Program-made: the position numbers and the translations under genes | Notes under the pieces: generated by a model | Databases searched by the model: none | Told to the model about the DNA's origin: nothing | What the model saw: the letters and a program-made list of their open reading frames with translations, nothing else | Shown here: positions 27,400 through 36,920 of the stretch, piece by piece | How positions within the stretch are numbered: position 1 is the stretch's first letter | Layout: each line of letters begins with the position of its first letter | Assembly: GCF_024723825.1 (NCBI RefSeq) | Contig: NZ_JANQBQ010000001.1 | Coordinates: 2,232,001-2,296,000 of the forward strand | Source of the DNA: Romboutsia lituseburensis | GTDB lineage: Bacteria > Bacillota > Clostridia > Peptostreptococcales > Peptostreptococcaceae | Direction of reading: 5' to 3' | Length of the DNA: 64,000 nucleotides

Positions 27400-27416
27400 A
27401 ATTTCAAAAAATATAA
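27388..27416 (-). promoter_or_regulatory. Sigma-E-like promoter of spoIIID
   Basis: TTATATT (27410-27416) and CATATATA (27388-27395) on the minus strand, 14 bases apart, fit the sigma-E pattern (KMATATT-N14-CATACAHT) with a few mismatches. Known spoIIID genes depend on sigma-E. Confidence 0.5.
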
Positions 27417-27417
27417 C

Positions 27418-27443
27418 AGACTTAATCAAATTTGATTAAGTCT
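27418..27443 (-). terminator. Terminator after spoIIQ
   Basis: Perfect 13-bp palindrome AGACTTAATCAAA / TTTGATTAAGTCT, with a moderate T-rich tail on the minus strand. Confidence 0.6.
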
Positions 27444-27451
27444 AATTATTT

Positions 27452-28135
27452 TTATTTAATTAAGCTCATAGGATTCATAGAGCTATTTCCCTTATACGCT
27501 TCTACATGTACATGTTGACCATCTTTTCCCTCTACCATAGAAGTATTTCCAACTGTACCTAGAACTTGACCTACTTCAACCTGTTGATCTTTTTTTACAT
27601 TTATTTTTTCACTTAAATTAGAGTAAACTACAGTAATATCATTATCACTTTTAACTTTTACTGACATACCTTGTTCATCATCTTTAAATACATCTATAAT
27701 TTTCCCAGCTAATAAAGATTTAATTTCTTGGCCTTTTAATGTACTAACATCTAATCCTTTATGTACTTCCCATAAATTTAATGTTTTTGAGTAAGTAGGC
27801 TCTTTATCAGAATATTCTCTAACTACTTTTTCTCCTAAAAAATTAAGTTTCGATTCGTCTTTTTTATTTGCTTGTTGCTCTTTTTCTTTAGCCTTAGCCT
27901 TTTCTAGATTATCCTTTGATTCTGTTGTTGTAGGAACAGCAGCATCATTATCTTTTTGTATTAAGTTTACTTCGTCATCATTTTTACTTTCATCAGTCTT
28001 ATTTACAAATCCGTTGTTAGAAGCTAATTCATCTACATTATTTTTTGTAAACCAAACTCCGCCAACAGCTACTAAGCAAACACATGCAAACAATGCTAAA
28101 TAAAAACCATCTTTTTCTAATAGCTTTTTCTTCAT
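27452..28135 (-). CDS. spoIIQ: Forespore engulfment protein SpoIIQ (LytM/M23 domain)
   Basis: SpoIIQ is made in the forespore and pairs with SpoIIIAH across the intermembrane space during engulfment. The 227-residue protein has one membrane segment (about 11-29), an acidic linker, and a C-terminal LytM domain (about 115-227). Both zinc motifs are complete: His125 and Asp129 in HKGLD, and His208 and His210 in HVH. In Bacillus subtilis SpoIIQ the zinc site is degenerate, while in Clostridioides it is complete, so this protein follows the clostridial type and could bind zinc. It has a GGAGGTG ribosome site. Confidence 0.95.
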   Translation of the reverse strand: MKKKLLEKDGFYLALFACVCLVAVGGVWFTKNNVDELASNNGFVNKTDESKNDDEVNLIQKDNDAAVPTTTESKDNLEKAKAKEKEQQANKKDESKLNFLGEKVVREYSDKEPTYSKTLNLWEVHKGLDVSTLKGQEIKSLLAGKIIDVFKDDEQGMSVKVKSDNDITVVYSNLSEKINVKKDQQVEVGQVLGTVGNTSMVEGKDGQHVHVEAYKGNSSMNPMSLIK

Positions 28136-28273
28136 ACAGCACCTCCAAATATATTTATGTATTTATATTGTTGTCCTAATTTCTATTTTTATACAATTTT
28201 GTATATATTTTATAAATAAATATTTGTATAAATAACTATTATTTAATATATTTTTTATGCTGGTTTGCAAAAT

Positions 28274-28314
28274 AAAAAAGTCTTCCTTGAAGATCTTATA
28301 AGGTTGACTTTTTT
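28274..28314. terminator. Terminator-like hairpin between spoIID and spoIIQ
   Basis: AAAAAAGTC (28274-28282) and GACTTTTTT (28306-28314) with an inner CCTT/AAGG stem. It lies upstream of spoIIQ and beyond the spoIID terminator, so its purpose is not clear. Confidence 0.5.
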
Positions 28315-28380
28315 GAAATACATATACACAAATTATACTTATCCTTAATTTTAACATGAGTATAATTTCCTATGTATTAT

Positions 28381-28421
28381 AAAAAACTCTATAACCTTAA
28401 TTAATAAATAGATTATAGAGT
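28381..28421 (-). terminator. Terminator of spoIID
   Basis: ACTCTATAATC and GGTTATAGAGT pair on the minus strand and are followed by TTTTTT. Confidence 0.75.
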
Positions 28422-28429
28422 AATATTTT

Positions 28430-29467
28430 TTAATATAAATCTTTTATTGTTGTTCCTGTATAATAATGAGATAGGATTTCATGGTATTTGTAACCCTCTT
28501 GAGCCATTCCCTCTGCACCCCATTGGCTCATTCCAACTCCATGGCCATAACCTTTAACAAATATATCTACATAGTTATCTTTAAATGCTAAATCAAAATT
28601 AGCTGAATTAAGATTCAAAATCTTTCTTACATCTGTACCTTTTATTTGCTTATTACCTACTTTAATACTTTCTACAGATCCACCATCACTTTTGTCTATT
28701 ATTTTCACCTGATTACTCAAGTTATCTTCGTTAATCTTCATATCACTATATCCTACTTTAAATGCATGTACAAAGTCTTTATTGCTCATTTTTAATGCTG
28801 ATGTATACTTTGGTGAATAATTTTTATCATATGGGCTGTCAACTGATTTTAAATATGGATAGGATTGTGCGAATACTTCTTCACTATTTTCAGTTTTTCC
28901 TGATGAAGTTGAAAAGTATAATGTAAGTATAGGCTCATCATTATAAGTTATAATATGGCCTTTTGTTTCTTTAACTGCTTGTTGTATTTTAGAGTAAGAA
29001 TTTTTCATCCATTTCTCACCATTTTTTTTCTTTAAATATTCATAACTTTTATATTCTTGGCAATGTTTGAAGTCTGTACATACTACTGCATTTGGATGTT
29101 TACTTTGTTTTCCTTGTTTTTCTTTGTACATAACAAAAGTTCTAGCCGCTACAGCTTGAGCTTTTAATGCCTCTAGATTAAAATCTGCTGACATTTCTCC
29201 TGCTAATACACCACATAAATATTCCTCTATATCCATTTGTTGAACTTTACCTATATTATGATTATAAACATTTATTACTGGTGATTTTTTATCTACCGTT
29301 TCGTAATTTACTATTTGTTTTGTCTTTCTCTTTATTGTTTCCACAATAGGTTTTGAATTTACCTTAGGTGTTGCTTCTATATCATCATAAGATACTACAC
29401 TTATTAATATTGGTATACTTATAGAGCATGCAACTATTGTTACTAAAACAGCTAAAGGGTTCTTCAT
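28430..29467 (-). CDS. spoIID: Stage II sporulation lytic transglycosylase SpoIID
   Basis: SpoIID cleaves glycan strands denuded by SpoIIP at the engulfing septum. The 345-residue protein has one N-terminal membrane segment (about 7-23) and the SpoIID domain with EYLCGVLAGEMSADFNLEAL, KAQAVAARTFV and the C-terminal GYGHGVGMSQWGAEGMA. The partner spoIIM/spoIIP genes are not here. The AAGGAGG site precedes ATG. It follows murA, as in Bacillus and Clostridioides. Confidence 0.97.
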   Translation of the reverse strand: MKNPLAVLVTIVACSISIPILISVVSYDDIEATPKVNSKPIVETIKRKTKQIVNYETVDKKSPVINVYNHNIGKVQQMDIEEYLCGVLAGEMSADFNLEALKAQAVAARTFVMYKEKQGKQSKHPNAVVCTDFKHCQEYKSYEYLKKKNGEKWMKNSYSKIQQAVKETKGHIITYNDEPILTLYFSTSSGKTENSEEVFAQSYPYLKSVDSPYDKNYSPKYTSALKMSNKDFVHAFKVGYSDMKINEDNLSNQVKIIDKSDGGSVESIKVGNKQIKGTDVRKILNLNSANFDLAFKDNYVDIFVKGYGHGVGMSQWGAEGMAQEGYKYHEILSHYYTGTTIKDLY

Positions 29468-29546
29468 ATACTTTTCCTCCTTAGTTTAAATCTTTGTCCT
29501 TAAAGTATATGAACAACCCTGTTGTTTTAGACTAGTATTTTTGTTA

Positions 29547-30803
29547 TTAATCTTCTACTATCTTTATATTTCCACCTAATGCAGTTATCTTCTTATCTAT
29601 ATCAACATAACCTCTTTGTATGTGGTATATTTCTCCTATTTGAGTTTCTCCTTCAGCTATAAGACCACATAATATAAGTGCAGCCCCTGCTCTTAAATCT
29701 GTTGCATTTACCTTAGCTCCATGTAGCTTGTTTACACCATTAACTACAGCACTCTTGCCTTCTATTTTTATGTTAGCTCCCATTCTATTGAACTCAGCAA
29801 CATGCATAAATCTATTTTCAAATACAGTTTCTGTAACTACTCCCGATCCATTCGATACTGTAAGCATAGCCATAAACTGAGCTTGAACATCCGTAGGGAA
29901 TCCTGGATGTGGTAAAGTTTTTATATCAATTGGCTTTAATACTTCTGGTCCTATGACTCTTACTGAATCATTTTCCATTTCTATTATTTCACAACCAGCT
30001 TCTTTTAACTTAGCTACTACTGGCTTTAAATGATCCATTATTACATTTTCTATAACTATATCACCTTTTGTCATAGCTGCTGCAACCATATAAGTAGCTG
30101 CTTCTATTCTATCAGGTATTACATTATGCTCTGCACCTCTTAATTCCTTAACACCTTGTATTTTTATAGTGTTCGTTCCTGCACCTTTTATATTAGCTCC
30201 CATTTCATTTAAGAAATTAGCTAAATCTACTATCTCTGGCTCTTCTGCTGCATTCTCTATTATAGTCGTTCCTTCTGCAAGTGCAGCTGCCATCATTATA
30301 TTTTCAGTTGCTCCAACTGATGGGAAATCTAAATATAATTTAGCTCCTGTTAATTTCTTAGTTGTAGCTTCTACAAATCCATGATCCATTTCTACTGTAG
30401 CACCTAAGTATTTAAATCCTTTTAAATGTAAATCTATAGGTCTTGTTCCTATAGCACATCCTCCTGGCATAGATATCTTAGTATGTTTAAATCTTGCAAG
30501 TAATGGACCCATTACTAAGAAAGATGCTCTCATCTTTCTAACTAATTCATATGGTGCTTCGCAAGTAGTTATATTACTGGCATCTACTGTTAACGTATTA
30601 TCTTTATACTCTACTTCTGCTCCTACATGTCTTAATAAATCTGATATAACGTGTACATCTCTTAAGTTAGGAACTCCTCTTAATGTTGATTTTCCATTTG
30701 CTAATAAAGTTGCTGCTATTATTGGTAATACTGCATTTTTTGCTCCATCTATTTTAACACTACCTTTAAGTGGATTACTCTTTTTTACTAATATCTTTGG
30801 CAT
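29547..30803 (-). CDS. murA: UDP-N-acetylglucosamine 1-carboxyvinyltransferase MurA
   Basis: MurA adds enolpyruvate to UDP-GlcNAc, the first committed wall step. The 418-residue protein has Lys22 in GAKNAVLP and the catalytic Cys116 in [10 protein letters not shown], the residue that fosfomycin alkylates, so the enzyme should be fosfomycin-sensitive. The length is normal. It follows the ywmB-like gene after 22 bases and precedes spoIID, the same order as Bacillus ywmB-murAA-spoIID. Confidence 0.97.
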   Translation of the reverse strand: MPKILVKKSNPLKGSVKIDGAKNAVLPIIAATLLANGKSTLRGVPNLRDVHVISDLLRHVGAEVEYKDNTLTVDASNITTCEAPYELVRKMRASFLVMGPLLARFKHTKISMPGGCAIGTRPIDLHLKGFKYLGATVEMDHGFVEATTKKLTGAKLYLDFPSVGATENIMMAAALAEGTTIIENAAEEPEIVDLANFLNEMGANIKGAGTNTIKIQGVKELRGAEHNVIPDRIEAATYMVAAAMTKGDIVIENVIMDHLKPVVAKLKEAGCEIIEMENDSVRVIGPEVLKPIDIKTLPHPGFPTDVQAQFMAMLTVSNGSGVVTETVFENRFMHVAEFNRMGANIKIEGKSAVVNGVNKLHGAKVNATDLRAGAALILCGLIAEGETQIGEIYHIQRGYVDIDKKITALGGNIKIVED

Positions 30804-30825
30804 CTTACTAATCTCTCCTCGTTAA

Positions 30826-31563
30826 TTAATAATCTAATTTTATGATTGGCGTAGCGATATATATAAGAGTTTTATCTTCATCTTCGCTATACCTCATTCC
30901 TATATTCAAATTAATCTTATTTCCTAAATATTCTAAATAATTTTCGCTTAAAATCTTGCTATACGCTGTTATTGAGACAAAATTCTCTTCCTCAATTCTA
31001 TCTATTTCTTCAGCATTCATATTATATAATATTTTTTCTAAAATATCATCATATTTATTTATTTGTAACTTTTTTGTGTACTCTCCTGATATACATGTAT
31101 TTATATCAACCTGAGGTGTATGCTTCTTTAAAGTCTCCTCAAGAATCGTATAAATGTCCACTATACTTTTATATACTTTATTCTCCAATATGTCAACTAT
31201 TACATAAGACTCTTTTTCATTTTTCTTAATGCAAATTATGGAAACATTTCTTTCGTCAGATTTTATCTGTGCATAGATTTGATTTTCCTGTTTGTTTTTA
31301 CTTTCTTCCCACTTAATATTACTTTCTTCTAAGCCTAAATTGTTGACGATTTCTATACAAATATCCCTCATTTGAGTTTTAGATATATTATAATCTATGA
31401 CTGCATTTGCTTTTATATTATAAAACTTAAAATCAGCATGTGTATTATTGAAAGTTTCTATTAATTTGTAATATTCATTATTAGATTTTATATCTGCATA
31501 AGATATTAGCATTCCCATTAACATAAGTACTATAAAACTTATTATTATCTTGAATGTTTTCAT
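30826..31563 (-). CDS. YwmB-like exported protein
   Basis: This 245-residue protein has an N-terminal membrane/signal segment (about 4-23) and a mixed alpha/beta body without clear catalytic motifs. Position directly before murA and spoIID, as for Bacillus ywmB (TATA-box-binding-fold, DUF1779), and length support the YwmB family. Sequence identity cannot be judged here, and the function of YwmB is unknown. It likely starts the murA transcript. Confidence 0.65.
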   Translation of the reverse strand: MKTFKIIISFIVLMLMGMLISYADIKSNNEYYKLIETFNNTHADFKFYNIKANAVIDYNISKTQMRDICIEIVNNLGLEESNIKWEESKNKQENQIYAQIKSDERNVSIICIKKNEKESYVIVDILENKVYKSIVDIYTILEETLKKHTPQVDINTCISGEYTKKLQINKYDDILEKILYNMNAEEIDRIEEENFVSITAYSKILSENYLEYLGNKINLNIGMRYSEDEDKTLIYIATPIIKLDY

Positions 31564-31654
31564 AAAAAAGTCCCCCTTAAATTATATCGTATTCATAACT
31601 GAATTATTGACAAATTTAAGAAGGATATACTCTATATTACAGTAGTATTAAATT

Positions 31655-32524
31655 TTATATATTATGATTTTTTTTACTTAATAGTTCTTTTTCAAATTTT
31701 TCTATACCTAATCTATCTATAACCTTGCAGATTCTTTCTTCAGGATTGGCTAAATCTTTATAAGTTTCTAATATATCTTGAACTATTTCTACGATTTCAG
31801 ATTCTTGATATAAATTGGTTAATCTGTCACCAAATCTATATCCTCTACCCATTCTTCCTCCAAGATATATGGCCATACCCTTTTCTTTCACTTCCATTGC
31901 ACCGAACGGACAAACTTGTGCACATTTTCCACAGTTTACACATTCATCTTTATTCCAAACTAGCTTTTTATCAACAAGCTTTACAGATTTTTGTCTACAT
32001 GACTTAGTACATAGACCACAATTTTTACATTTGTCTTCATCGAACTCTACATAAACTTGACCAACTATTCCTATATCATTTGTGTTCGCTTTCGCACAAT
32101 TGTTTGGACAGCCAACTAATGTTATTTTAGTTTTTGCTGGTAAATCATATGCAAAATATTTATCATGTAACTTCCCACATAAATCTTGAGTATCATAAAT
32201 TCCATGCTGACATACAGTTCCTTTGCATGCAACTAGTGGTCTAACTTTTTTTCCAGTTCCCCCATGAGCTAAATTAGCATCTTTTAAATCCATTTTTATA
32301 TTATCAATATCCTCATACTTTATCCAAGGTATTTCTACTGCCAATCTAGTTGTAACACCTAAGTATCCTTTGCCATATTTTTGTGACAATCTAGCTAGTT
32401 CTGTTAGTTGTTCTGCTGTAAAATTCCCTGCTCTGCTTAAAATTCTAATTGAAAAGTATCCTTTTTGCTTTTGAGCTAATATCCCTTCTGATTTTAAATT
32501 TGCTATTTCTTGTTTGCTTATCAT
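31655..32524 (-). CDS. Siroheme/4Fe-4S sulfite-reductase-like protein with ferredoxin domain
   Basis: The 289-residue protein joins a short sulfite/nitrite reductase half (about 1-150) with a ferredoxin insert (about 155-215). The siroheme-type Cys set is visible as CKGTVC, DLC and GCPNNC, and two [4Fe-4S] motifs follow, CKNCGLCTKSC and CVNCGKCAQVC. Such proteins are related to anaerobic sulfite reductase AsrC, but no asrA or asrB partner is adjacent, so the substrate is unknown. Start: ATG 32524 or 32527 next to GGGTGAGG; the longer frame from 32572 lacks a ribosome site. Confidence 0.8.
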   Translation of the reverse strand: MISKQEIANLKSEGILAQKQKGYFSIRILSRAGNFTAEQLTELARLSQKYGKGYLGVTTRLAVEIPWIKYEDIDNIKMDLKDANLAHGGTGKKVRPLVACKGTVCQHGIYDTQDLCGKLHDKYFAYDLPAKTKITLVGCPNNCAKANTNDIGIVGQVYVEFDEDKCKNCGLCTKSCRQKSVKLVDKKLVWNKDECVNCGKCAQVCPFGAMEVKEKGMAIYLGGRMGRGYRFGDRLTNLYQESEIVEIVQDILETYKDLANPEERICKVIDRLGIEKFEKELLSKKNHNI

Positions 32525-32690
32525 CATATCCTCACCCTTTTCCAATATATGTATATATTTATAGGTTATCATAATTAATAATAAGCATCTATCAAATTTG
32601 CGAATTCTATATATTGTATATTTTTATGAATATCATTACTTTTTTTAATGATTAAATAGCAATTTATTCTTAATATTTATAATTCAAATA

Positions 32691-32715
32691 AGCCATGCAT
32701 TAAAAATACATGGCT
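32691..32715 (-). terminator. Probable terminator after glmS
   Basis: AGCCATG and CATGGCT pair across an 11-base loop just after the glmS stop; the T tract is weak. Confidence 0.5.
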
Positions 32716-32731
32716 ATAATTTCTATATTTA

Positions 32732-34561
32732 TTATTCAACTGTTACTGATTTAGCTAAGTTTCTTGGCTTATCTACATCACAACCTCTTTCAACTGCAAC
32801 ATAGTAAGATAATAATTGAAGTGGTAAAACTGTTAATATACTTGATAATATATCATCTACATTTGGTATATATATTACCTTATCAGCAGCTTTTTCTACC
32901 TCTTTATTCTTCTCTTGAGCAACAGCTATAACATATGCTCCTCTAGCTTTAACTTCTTCCATGTTAGATACCATTTTTTCAAATAGCTCTTCTTGAGTAG
33001 CTATTGCTATTACTGGAGTTCCTTTTTCTATTAATGCTATTGTTCCATGCTTTAATTCTCCAGCAGCAAATGCTTCTGCATGTATATAAGAGATTTCTTT
33101 TATCTTTAAAGCACCTTCCATAGCTAAGTTATAGTCTAATCCTCTACCTAAATAGAATGAGCTACTTGCTTCTTTTAAAGTCTTAGCAACATCTTCTTTT
33201 ATATAAGTTTCTTGTTCTAGAGCTTTTTCTACTTTTTCAGGCATTTCTTTTAATTTTTCTATCATGTCGTTGTAGAATTCTCTAGTTATAGTACCTTTCT
33301 TTATAGCAAAGTCTAAAGCTATCATGTAGAATGATACTAATTGAGTTGTATAAGCCTTAGTTGATGCAACTGATATTTCTGGTCCTGCCCATGTATAGAA
33401 TACATCATCAGACTCTCTAGCTATTGAAGAACCTACAACGTTAGTTACAGATAATATTCTAGCTCCTCTTTCTTTAGCATATCTTAAAGATGCTAAAGTA
33501 TCTGCTGTTTCTCCTGATTGGCTTACTAGTATTAATAAAGTATTTTCATCTACAAATGGATCTCTGTATCTGAATTCTGACGCTATATCAGTTATTACTG
33601 GTATCTTAGCAAATTTTTCTATAGCAAATTTGCCTACAAGGCCTGCATGATATGCAGTACCACATGCTACTATATATACTTTATTTATTTTTTCTAAGTC
33701 TTCCTTAGTCATTTTTATATCATCTAATTGGATTTCTCCATTGTCATTTAATCTTCTTATTAATGTTTCCTTAACACCATTTGGTTGCTCATATATTTCC
33801 TTTAACATGAAATGCTCATATCCACCTTTAGATGCAGCTTCAACATCCCAAGTTATTTCTGTTACTTCTTTTGAAACAACTTCTCTATTTTCATTTAATA
33901 CAGTTAATTTGTCTCCTACCATGTGAACAAATTCTCCGTTTTCTAAGAAGTATACATTTCTAGTATATTTTAATATTGCCGGTATATCTGATGCTATAAA
34001 GTTTTCACCCTCACCTAAACCAACAACTAATGGACTATCTTTTCTTACAGCAACTAACTCATTATTGTTATCCTTGCATACAACACCTAATGCATATGCT
34101 CCTCTTAATCTTTCAGTAGCTTTATATACAGCATCTAATAAGTTTCCTTCATAGTATTTATCTACTAAATGAGCAACTACTTCTGTATCTGTTTGAGATA
34201 AAAATACAACACCTTCAGCTTGTAGTTCTTCTTTTAATTCCATGTAGTTTTCTATTATACCATTGTGAACAACAGCTATTGTTCTATCCATGTTAAAATG
34301 AGGATGTGAATTAACATCAGATGGTTCTCCATGAGTTGCCCATCTAGTATGCCCTATACCTAATCCACCATTTATAGGATTTTTTTCTAAATCTTCAGCT
34401 AATATTGCTAATCTTCCTTTAAACTTTCTTATTTCTAATTCATTTCCAATGTTAACTGCAACACCAGCAGAGTCATATCCTCTGTATTCTAATTTTGAAA
34501 GTCCTTCTACTAAAACTTCTGTTGCTTGTCTATGTCCTAAATATCCAACTATTCCACACAT
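32732..34561 (-). CDS. glmS: Glutamine-fructose-6-phosphate aminotransferase GlmS
   Basis: GlmS makes glucosamine-6-phosphate from fructose-6-phosphate and glutamine for wall synthesis. The 609-residue protein has the N-terminal glutaminase with nucleophile Cys2 (MCGIVGYLG) and two SIS sugar-isomerase domains (VSQSGETADTLASLR; C-terminal YNLAMEGALKIKEISY). The length is normal. The mRNA carries the glmS ribozyme upstream, so product glucosamine-6-phosphate causes mRNA cleavage. It lies downstream of glmM in the same direction. Confidence 0.98.
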   Translation of the reverse strand: MCGIVGYLGHRQATEVLVEGLSKLEYRGYDSAGVAVNIGNELEIRKFKGRLAILAEDLEKNPINGGLGIGHTRWATHGEPSDVNSHPHFNMDRTIAVVHNGIIENYMELKEELQAEGVVFLSQTDTEVVAHLVDKYYEGNLLDAVYKATERLRGAYALGVVCKDNNNELVAVRKDSPLVVGLGEGENFIASDIPAILKYTRNVYFLENGEFVHMVGDKLTVLNENREVVSKEVTEITWDVEAASKGGYEHFMLKEIYEQPNGVKETLIRRLNDNGEIQLDDIKMTKEDLEKINKVYIVACGTAYHAGLVGKFAIEKFAKIPVITDIASEFRYRDPFVDENTLLILVSQSGETADTLASLRYAKERGARILSVTNVVGSSIARESDDVFYTWAGPEISVASTKAYTTQLVSFYMIALDFAIKKGTITREFYNDMIEKLKEMPEKVEKALEQETYIKEDVAKTLKEASSSFYLGRGLDYNLAMEGALKIKEISYIHAEAFAAGELKHGTIALIEKGTPVIAIATQEELFEKMVSNMEEVKARGAYVIAVAQEKNKEVEKAADKVIYIPNVDDILSSILTVLPLQLLSYYVAVERGCDVDKPRNLAKSVTVE

Positions 34562-34609
34562 ATTTAATTCCTCCTAAAAATATTATTATTTTATATATTT
34601 TTAGAGTTA

Positions 34610-34783
34610 GGTCATATTTACATAAACTTCCCTTTGTCCACAGAATTACTTCTATGTTTTAAGCAAGTTCTAACGATGGTAAATACACCGCAGAGCATCC
34701 GCCGATAATTCGATAAACTCTGACCTCGTCAACTCAGTACTCTTTCTTTAATTATCTTACATAATTACTAAGTTCTGGCGCTT
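34610..34783 (-). promoter_or_regulatory. glmS ribozyme
   Basis: The minus strand has all conserved blocks: AAGCGCCAGAACT with the cleavage site between A34782 and G34781, GTTGACGAGG, TTTATCGA, TCGGCGGATG and TGTGGACAAAGGGAAG. It self-cleaves with glucosamine-6-phosphate as cofactor and so lowers glmS expression. It lies between glmM and glmS. Confidence 0.97.
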
Positions 34784-34824
34784 ATAAGTGAATACTAATA
34801 TTATTTTTAGTATCCACTTTTAAA

Positions 34825-36171
34825 TTACGATAGTTTTTCTTGTATAAGATTAGCTAAATTAGTTGCTAATTCTTTTATTTGACCTTCCTCTTTACCCTCT
34901 AGCATAACTCTTACTAATGGTTCTGTGCCTGATGGTCTTATTAATACCCTTCCACATCCATCTAATAAGCTTTCTATTCTTTCAATTTCATTCTTTATTT
35001 CTGGATACTCCATGTATCTATTCTTATTTTCATTTTTTATTCTAGCATTAACTAATACTTGTGGGTATTGAGTCATTACTGCAGCAAGATTTGATAATTT
35101 TTTATTTTCTTCTAATACTATTCTTGAAAGTACTAGTGAACTTAAAACACCATCACCTGTTGTATTGTAATCTAAGAATATCATGTGGCCTGATTGTTCT
35201 CCACCTAAGTTGTATCCTTTATCTTTCATTTCTTCTAATACATATCTATCTCCTACAGCAGTTGTAGCTAGCTTTATACCGTGCTCTTTTGCTGCTATAG
35301 TAAGTCCTATATTACTCATTACTGTAACTACTAATGTATCTTGTGCTAACTCTTTTTTCTTATTTAAATGTATAGCACTTAATATCATTATATGGTCTCC
35401 GTCAACAATGTTTCCATTTTCATCGACAGCAATTAATCTATCTGCATCACCATCATATGCAAGACCTAAATCAGCTTTGTGCGCCAGAACAGCTTCTTGT
35501 AGTTTTTGCGGATGTGTAGACCCACACTTATCATTTATATTATTACCATCTGGCTCACTATTTATAGTAATTACACTTGCACCTAATTCATCAAATACTA
35601 TTGGCGCAACTTTATATGATGCTCCATTTGCACAATCTAAGACTACTTTTAATCCTTTAAAATCTACATTTATTATAGACTTTAAGTAATCTATATATTC
35701 TCTTTGTGCATCATGCATGTGTATTTTTCTTCCAACTTTTTCTCCTACTGGATGATAATCTACCTTTTCTATATTATCGATATAGTCTTCTATATTTAAC
35801 TCAACTTCATCAGGTAATTTATAACCTTCGCTATTGAAGAATTTTATACCATTATATTCTACTGGATTATGAGATGCTGATATAACAACTCCACAGTCTG
35901 CTTCATATTTTTTTGTTAGATATGCTACTGCAGGTGTTGGAACTACTCCAACAGTTATAACATCACATCCAACAGACATAAGCCCTGCCGTTAACGCAGC
36001 TTCTAGCATATCTCCAGATATTCTCGTATCTTTACCTACTACTACTTTGACTTTTTCTTTCCCTTGAGCTAAAACAAATCCGCCTGCTCTACCTAATTTA
36101 TATGCTAAATCGCAAGTAAGCTCTGTATTAGCTATGCCTCTTACTCCATCAGTTCCAAAATATTTTCTCAT
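34825..36171 (-). CDS. glmM: Phosphoglucosamine mutase GlmM
   Basis: GlmM converts glucosamine-6-phosphate to glucosamine-1-phosphate. The 448-residue protein has the phosphoserine loop VISASHNPVEYNG (about residue 100), metal loop DGDADR and sugar motif GEQSGH. It is upstream of glmS with only the ribozyme between, so the two steps after fructose-6-phosphate are linked. In other bacteria GlmM interacts with CdaA; cdaA is also in this window. Confidence 0.97.
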   Translation of the reverse strand: MRKYFGTDGVRGIANTELTCDLAYKLGRAGGFVLAQGKEKVKVVVGKDTRISGDMLEAALTAGLMSVGCDVITVGVVPTPAVAYLTKKYEADCGVVISASHNPVEYNGIKFFNSEGYKLPDEVELNIEDYIDNIEKVDYHPVGEKVGRKIHMHDAQREYIDYLKSIINVDFKGLKVVLDCANGASYKVAPIVFDELGASVITINSEPDGNNINDKCGSTHPQKLQEAVLAHKADLGLAYDGDADRLIAVDENGNIVDGDHIMILSAIHLNKKKELAQDTLVVTVMSNIGLTIAAKEHGIKLATTAVGDRYVLEEMKDKGYNLGGEQSGHMIFLDYNTTGDGVLSSLVLSRIVLEENKKLSNLAAVMTQYPQVLVNARIKNENKNRYMEYPEIKNEIERIESLLDGCGRVLIRPSGTEPLVRVMLEGKEEGQIKELATNLANLIQEKLS

Positions 36172-36314
36172 TAAAAATCTCCTTTCATGAAGAAAAGCTT
36201 ATCAAATTATAATATGTTATTATATACATATAAGTGTCCTTAATTCTCTACTTTATTTCATAAAACTCTTTTAAATATTAACATATCCATAAAGACATTT
36301 TAATATATATAACT

Positions 36315-36350
36315 AAAAAGGACAATAGAAATAATTCTATTGTCCTTTTT
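36315..36350 (-). terminator. Terminator of the 2-oxoacid oxidoreductase operon
   Basis: Perfect arms AAAAAGGACAATAGAA and TTCTATTGTCCTTTTT with a four-base loop after the gamma-subunit gene. Confidence 0.9.
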
Positions 36351-36376
36351 TTGTAAATTTTTATAAAAATTTAATA

Positions 36377-36919
36377 TTATTTTATAGCTTGTGCTCCTTT
36401 TTGTAAAGCTTCTTTATTTAATGGAACAAACTTTTCTTTACTTGGTCCAAAAACTTTTTTGAAAGCTTCTAAAACTGAATCCATTTCTACTGTTGATTCT
36501 GTTTGTAAATAAGCACCTAACATTATCATATTTGCAACTCTAGGATTTCCTAATTCTAAAGCTAAATCATTCGCAGGTATATAATGAACTTCAACATCAT
36601 CTCTTTCAACCTTTTTGTGTATAAGAGAGCTGTTTACTAATATTTTTCCACCTGGCTTAACTTCTCTTTCAAACTTATCTAAAGATGGTAAGTTCATAAC
36701 TATAGCACAAGTAGCATCTCCTGTTATAAGTGGTGAACCTACTGGCTTATCAGATACAGTTACTGCACAGTTAGCTGTACCTCCACGCATTTCTGGTCCA
36801 TATGATGGTAACCAAGAAACTTCCTTACATTCTAGCATTCCTGCATAAGTAAGTAATTGTCCCATAGACATAACACCTTGACCACCGAATCCGGCACATA
36901 TTACTCTAGCTGTAGACAT
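36377..36919 (-). CDS. 2-oxoacid:ferredoxin oxidoreductase, gamma subunit
   Basis: The 180-residue catalytic-domain III subunit has GFGGQGVMSMGQLL at the N-terminus, typical of the gamma chain of 2-oxoisovalerate/2-oxoglutarate ferredoxin oxidoreductases. It starts 1 base after the beta-subunit gene. With alpha, beta and ferredoxin subunits it forms the four-subunit enzyme that decarboxylates 2-oxoacids to acyl-CoA. The last gene of the ptb-buk operon. Confidence 0.9.
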   Translation of the reverse strand: MSTARVICAGFGGQGVMSMGQLLTYAGMLECKEVSWLPSYGPEMRGGTANCAVTVSDKPVGSPLITGDATCAIVMNLPSLDKFEREVKPGGKILVNSSLIHKKVERDDVEVHYIPANDLALELGNPRVANMIMLGAYLQTESTVEMDSVLEAFKKVFGPSKEKFVPLNKEALQKGAQAIK

Positions 36920-36920
36920 A

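Noticed and set aside
28163-28357. 64-codon open frame between spoIIQ and spoIID
   Set aside because: No ribosome site, runs through a terminator-like hairpin, AT-driven composition.
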